NCBI GenBank assembly: GCA_949294845.1
Contig: CASFJH010000070.1
Location: 51,360 to 115,359, forward strand
Direction of reading: 5' to 3'
Length of the DNA: 64,000 bases
DNA from: an uncultured Bacillota bacterium
GTDB taxonomy: Bacteria > Bacillota > Clostridia > Christensenellales > Pumilibacteraceae
The position numbers and the translations under genes were made by a program. Position 1 is the first letter of the stretch. Every line of letters starts with the position of its first letter. Positions 60,931 through 64,000 of the stretch are shown in pieces. The notes below the pieces were generated by a model. That model worked only from the letters and a program-made list of their open reading frames with translations, ran no database searches and was not told the origin of the DNA.

Positions 60931-61620
60931 ATGAAAGCAGTATTGTTCGATCTTGACGGCACGCTGCTACCGATGGATAACGAAATATTCACGAAAACAT
61001 ATTTCGGACTGCTTACCGCAGCGCTTAAACCGTGCGGGTACGAGCATGATAAGCTTATCGGCGCTGTGTGGACGGGGACTAAAGCCATGGTTAATAACGA
61101 TGGGACGGCGACAAACGAAGCCCGTTTTTGGGACGCGTTTTGCGCTGTTTTCGGTGAAAAAGCGCGAGACGATATACCGATATTCGACAGATTTTACGAG
61201 ACGGATTTCTGCAAAGCGAGAGAGGTTACCGGAAGCAATCCTCTCGCAAAAGAAGCCGTTAAGGCGGCGGGATTTGCGGCAGGTAAGGTTATACTGGCCA
61301 CAAACCCTATTTTTCCGCGAACCGCCGTTATCAACAGGCTCGGCTGGGTCGGGCTGAAAGAGACCGATTTCGATTTTATAACTACATATGAGACTTCGCA
61401 CTACTGCAAGCCTAATCCGCTTTACTATATCGAGATTGCGGAAAAAGCGGGCGTTTCTCCCGAGGATTGTCTTATGATAGGAAACGATGCGCACGAAGAT
61501 ATAGAGGCTTCGGTATCGGCCGGCATGAAGGCCTACCAGGTTACCGATTGCGCAATAGGGCGGTCTGACGGCGTGTCCGGCAGTTTTTCCGATATGACCG
61601 CATATCTGAAAGGGCTGTGA
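60931..61620 (+). CDS. HAD superfamily hydrolase
   Basis: 229 residues. The catalytic motif is FDLDGTLLP. Motif 2 is in ILATNPIF, and motifs 3 and 4 are in HYCKPNP and MIGNDAHEDI. This layout fits phosphatases that act on small phosphoesters, such as phosphoglycolate phosphatase-type enzymes. The start is preceded by AGGTGAA. It precedes the GrpB-like gene by one base. The substrate is unknown. Confidence 0.93.
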   Translation: MKAVLFDLDGTLLPMDNEIFTKTYFGLLTAALKPCGYEHDKLIGAVWTGTKAMVNNDGTATNEARFWDAFCAVFGEKARDDIPIFDRFYETDFCKAREVTGSNPLAKEAVKAAGFAAGKVILATNPIFPRTAVINRLGWVGLKETDFDFITTYETSHYCKPNPLYYIEIAEKAGVSPEDCLMIGNDAHEDIEASVSAGMKAYQVTDCAIGRSDGVSGSFSDMTAYLKGL

Positions 61621-61621
61621 T

Positions 61622-62194
61622 ATGGGAAAGAGCTTGGCCGAAATGACGCTGACCGAACTGTGGCAGTTGTTTCCCATCGAGATTAAGCCTTACAGCGCGG
61701 CCTATCCTGCGCAATACGAGCGTGAGAGCAGTCGGATACTGAGCCTTATAGGCGATTTTACGGTGCGATTGAGCCATATAGGAAGCACGGCGGTTGCCGG
61801 CCTTTACTCAAAACCCATTGTTGACATACTGGCTGAAATACGCCCCGACGCACGTCCCGATACCGTAAAAAAGATGCTGGAGCGCGAATGGGTATGCATG
61901 AATTTACAAATGACGCCCTTGAGGATGTCGTTCAATAAAGGATATACGGAGCGCGGATATGATAAAGAAGTTTTTCATCTGCATGTGGTAAATTACGGTT
62001 CATGCGACGAGCTTTATTTCAGAGATTATCTTATTGACAATCCCGATGTCGCCGCACAGTATGCCGCCCTTAAAAAATCGCTTCTCCGTTTCCGTTTCGA
62101 TCGTGACGGATATACACGCGCAAAGACAGACTTCGTTCTCGACTGCGTTAAAAAGGCCAAACGAGATTACGGCGACCGTTACAAGCCTTTATAA
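61622..62194 (+). CDS. GrpB (UPF0157) family protein
   Basis: 190 residues. The family core is LSHIGSTAVAGLYSKPIVDI, then VFHLHVVNYGS and FRDYLIDNPDVAAQYAALK. GrpB proteins belong to the nucleotidyltransferase-like fold and include predicted nucleotidyl transferases and proteins linked to CoaE; no reaction is proven for this one. It is coupled to the HAD gene. Its 3' end overlaps the converging amidohydrolase gene by 16 bases. Confidence 0.93.
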   Translation: MGKSLAEMTLTELWQLFPIEIKPYSAAYPAQYERESSRILSLIGDFTVRLSHIGSTAVAGLYSKPIVDILAEIRPDARPDTVKKMLEREWVCMNLQMTPLRMSFNKGYTERGYDKEVFHLHVVNYGSCDELYFRDYLIDNPDVAAQYAALKKSLLRFRFDRDGYTRAKTDFVLDCVKKAKRDYGDRYKPL

Positions 62195-63693
62195 ACCGCT
62201 GCGCCGTCCTTTATAGTAAGCAGCACTTTTATATCCTTTAACTTTTTATTATCCGCAGTGAACGGATTCTCCGACAAGATTATGAGATCGGCGCGCATGC
62301 CCGGACGGATCGCGCCTTTTTCATTCTGCTCGCCGTATTGTGCGGCAGCGTTTAAGGTAACGGCTTTTAGCGCTTCTTTAACCGGTATACGTTGTCCTGC
62401 GCCGAGCACTTGACCGCTTTGGGTGAAACGGTTGACGGCGCACCAAACCGTTTCAAGCATATCCGGAGCAATAACGGGCGCGTCCTGGTGAAGCGTAAAA
62501 GCGATGCTTCTGCGGAGCGCGCTGTTTGCCGGCGAAATATTTTCCGCGCGTGAAAAGCCGAGATTGCGTATGTGCGTATCGCCCCAATGATAGGTGTGCG
62601 CGATGAAGAAAGAGGGGATAACGTTAAGCCGTTTAACTCTGTCCATCTGGTCTTCGCCGAGCAGCTGAGCGTGTATCATTACGGGGCGCGCGCCTGCAGG
62701 AAAATTACAGCCGCTGCGCTCGAGCGCGCTTAAAAACTGTTCAGCCGCCGCGTCGCCGTTGCAGTGCGCCAGAATCTGGATATTTTCGGCATACGCGAGC
62801 TTTATGGCGTCGGTTATATCTGAGTCACTCATGGTCGGATGTCCGTTCCTTCCGTCGAGATAAGGCGTCCGCAACCATGCTGTTTCCGCTTGCGGCGAAC
62901 CGTCAAGAATAACTTTTATGCCGCCTATGCGGAATTTGTCACGCGTATCGCGCGAAATGCCGAACGCCGCCTTAAACGCTTCGTATGCCTCGACTCCCGG
63001 ATATCCTATAATATCCGTTACTGGGTGCAGAGCAGCTATGTTTTTATAAAGCGGCAGCATTTCCGGTGTGAGCATCCCTTCCTGTACGGTGGTAATACCG
63101 TAAGACAGGTACTGCAGTTGAGCTTTGTCGAAAGCTCGTTTAAAAACCGCAGGAGCGAGCATGGGAATTTTTCGCCCTAACTCAAGAAAATCCCTTTCTT
63201 CACAATACCCGTCAGGATACTGCTCCGGATCCGCGCCCACTGCTTTAAGCCCCGCAGAGTTAAATACCCCCATGTGCTTGGACGGATGCTGAACGACTGC
63301 CGGGTTGTCAGGAGCGGCTGCGTCAAGCTCTTTTTTAGTCGGGTAGCGCTTTTCTCTCGCGCGGTGAGGATCAAAGTTTTTCGCTTTAATCCATTGCCCG
63401 TCCGTTTCCTCTTCGGCTCTGGCGGCTATTCTTTTGAGAAGATACTTAACGTCGCAGTCGCCGTCCAGTTCGGGTATACTGTCAGCTACGGCGGCTATAT
63501 GACTGTGCGAATCTATGAAAGCAGGCATAAGAACGGCGCCGTTGAGATCGGTTTTTATGAAATCGCGTCCGAGCGCACACTCTGCGTCGTTTTTGTTGCC
63601 TGTAAAGACTATTTTTCCGTTATGAACGCCTACGGCGTCAACAGAATCTCCCGTCATGGTAATTACTGTTCCGTTAAAAAACAACTGCTTCAT
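62179..63693 (-). CDS. Amidohydrolase family protein, YtcJ-like
   Basis: 504 residues. TIM-barrel amidohydrolase. The metal-binding SHSH lies in MPAFIDSHSHIAAV. Other conserved segments are GGIKVILDGSPQAETAWL, ILAHCNGDAAAEQFL, MIHAQLL, TLHQDAPVI and PGMRADLIILSENPF. YtcJ-type enzymes hydrolyse amides of unknown identity in the cytoplasm. No signal peptide is seen. No Shine-Dalgarno sequence is seen before ATG 63693, so the start may be read from a nearly leaderless message. It overlaps the GrpB gene end. Confidence 0.93.
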   Translation of the reverse strand: MKQLFFNGTVITMTGDSVDAVGVHNGKIVFTGNKNDAECALGRDFIKTDLNGAVLMPAFIDSHSHIAAVADSIPELDGDCDVKYLLKRIAARAEEETDGQWIKAKNFDPHRAREKRYPTKKELDAAAPDNPAVVQHPSKHMGVFNSAGLKAVGADPEQYPDGYCEERDFLELGRKIPMLAPAVFKRAFDKAQLQYLSYGITTVQEGMLTPEMLPLYKNIAALHPVTDIIGYPGVEAYEAFKAAFGISRDTRDKFRIGGIKVILDGSPQAETAWLRTPYLDGRNGHPTMSDSDITDAIKLAYAENIQILAHCNGDAAAEQFLSALERSGCNFPAGARPVMIHAQLLGEDQMDRVKRLNVIPSFFIAHTYHWGDTHIRNLGFSRAENISPANSALRRSIAFTLHQDAPVIAPDMLETVWCAVNRFTQSGQVLGAGQRIPVKEALKAVTLNAAAQYGEQNEKGAIRPGMRADLIILSENPFTADNKKLKDIKVLLTIKDGAAVYKGL

Positions 63694-63754
63694 TTATCTA
63701 GTATGCCAAAAAAAATAATTTAAACAGAAAAGCTCAAAAAAAACCTGAAAACGG

Positions 63755-63783
63755 TTGCCAAGCCGCAATATATATGCTATAAT
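63755..63783 (+). promoter_or_regulatory. Promoter of tRNA-Ala
   Basis: TTGCCA, a 17-base spacer and TATAAT are seen. The mature tRNA starts 20 bases later. Confidence 0.8.
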
Positions 63784-63802
63784 ACAGCGGTATCTGAAAT
63801 TT

Positions 63803-63878
63803 GGGGTTGTGGCTCAGTTGGTAGAGCGATGCGTTCGCAACGCATAGGCCGAGGGTTCGAGTCCCTTCAACTCCACCA
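63803..63878 (+). tRNA. tRNA-Ala (anticodon CGC)
   Basis: 76 bases with the CCA end encoded. Acceptor GGGGTTG/CAACTCC, D arm GCTC/GAGC, anticodon stem ATGCG/CGCAT with loop TTCGCAA (anticodon CGC, codon GCG), T arm GAGGG TTCGAGT CCCTT. The G3-T70 wobble pair, the identity element for alanine, is present. A terminator follows directly. Confidence 0.97.
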
Positions 63879-63882
63879 GACG

Positions 63883-63910
63883 AAAAAACCACTATATATT
63901 GTGGTTTTTT
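63883..63910 (+). terminator. Terminator of tRNA-Ala
   Basis: AAAAAACCAC pairs with GTGGTTTTTT around a TATATATT loop. Confidence 0.85.
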
Positions 63911-63941
63911 CTTTATATTACGCACTATATATTGTGGTTTT
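63890..63941. repeat. Direct repeat CACTATATATTGTGGTTTT
   Basis: Two exact 19-base copies begin at 63890 and 63923. The first forms the tRNA terminator. A duplication just after a tRNA gene is what integration of a mobile element can leave. Confidence 0.6.
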
Positions 63942-63948
63942 GACGAAA

Positions 63949-63970
63949 GTAGGTACAAACTAGGTACAAA
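63949..63970. repeat. Tandem TAGGTACAAA motif
   Basis: TAGGTACAAAC is followed by TAGGTACAAAT. It lies between the tRNA terminator and the end of a probable integrase frame and may be an integrase arm or core site. Confidence 0.4.
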
Positions 63971-64000
63971 TCAAGTGGATTTTAGTGCCTCATTCAGCTT
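63971..64000 (-). CDS. Possible C-terminal end of a tyrosine integrase
   Basis: On the minus strand an open frame enters from the right edge and ends with KLNEALKST and a stop at 63971-63973. Its place, pointing towards a tRNA gene 3' end with repeats between, is typical of phage or ICE integrases. Nine residues are far too few to prove it. Confidence 0.25.
   Translation of the reverse strand, partial: KLNEALKST

Noticed and set aside
63734..63958. A 74-residue minus-strand frame over tRNA-Ala
   Set aside because: The peptide GGVEGTRTLGLCVANASLY is the well-known false translation of the strand opposite a tRNA gene.

Overview
The window looks like a chromosomal segment of a spore-forming, low-to-mid GC (about half G+C by eye) Bacillota of class Clostridia, probably an uncultured gut lineage. 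The evidence is a T-box leader before thrS, sporulation genes (spoIVFB, yqfC, yqfD, a pdaB-like gene), minDE beside spoIVF, the prp gene between rplU and rpmA, and the Bacillota order yqfC-yqfD-phoH-pgpH-ybeY-era-yqzL-recO followed by dgt-dnaG-rpoD-trmK-nif3. The order or family (for example Christensenellales-like) is only a guess. There is no phage, IS element or CRISPR array inside the window. A possible integrated element begins at the extreme right end, beside a tRNA-Ala gene.

Left part (1-13.5 kb). A comF 3' end is followed by thrS under a threonine T-box. Next come an AraC regulator and a divergent four-gene sugar operon: PIG-L deacetylase, NagB-like isomerase, PfkB kinase and class II aldolase. 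Its enzyme order mirrors the N-acetylgalactosamine (Aga) pathway but uses different protein families for the first two steps. Then follow an alkaline-phosphatase-superfamily enzyme, a polysaccharide deacetylase, a two-OB-fold protein, and a glycosyltransferase/UDP-galactopyranose mutase pair.

Middle part (13.6-35 kb). This holds a large surface-anchored beta-propeller/SH3 protein, a ppx-maf-mreB-like operon whose MreB has lost key phosphate-binding aspartates, and a deoR-phosphodiesterase-MFS operon with tandem operator-like repeats. It continues with minD-minE-(short spoIVFA-like)-spoIVFB, a transcription unit with a DUF4132-like protein, TIGR03960 radical SAM, DUF2344, RNase G and a GH63/MGH1-like hydrolase, and a membrane-bound TIR-domain protein followed by a 42-44 bp repeat cluster.

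Right part (35-64 kb). This is mostly housekeeping: groES-groEL, dCMP deaminase, SGNH hydrolase, DUF3810, rplU-prp-rpmA, an OGG-type glycosylase, an NfeD-like protein, the yqfC-to-recO block, ppdK, dgt-dnaG-rpoD-trmK-nif3, an NlpC/P60 lipoprotein, galU, small regulators, a HAD phosphatase, a GrpB-like protein, an amidohydrolase and tRNA-Ala(CGC). The primary sigma factor carries two tandem copies of region 1.1.

The points I consider most worth following up are the sigma factor with duplicated region 1.1, the MreB paralogue with a degenerate active site, the four-gene sugar operon with a NagB-like protein lacking a catalytic Asp, the membrane TIR protein with its downstream repeats, and the altered L27 N-terminal cleavage motif beside prp. 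Everything was read by eye; no database search was run. Positions of promoters, operators and hairpins are pattern matches only.
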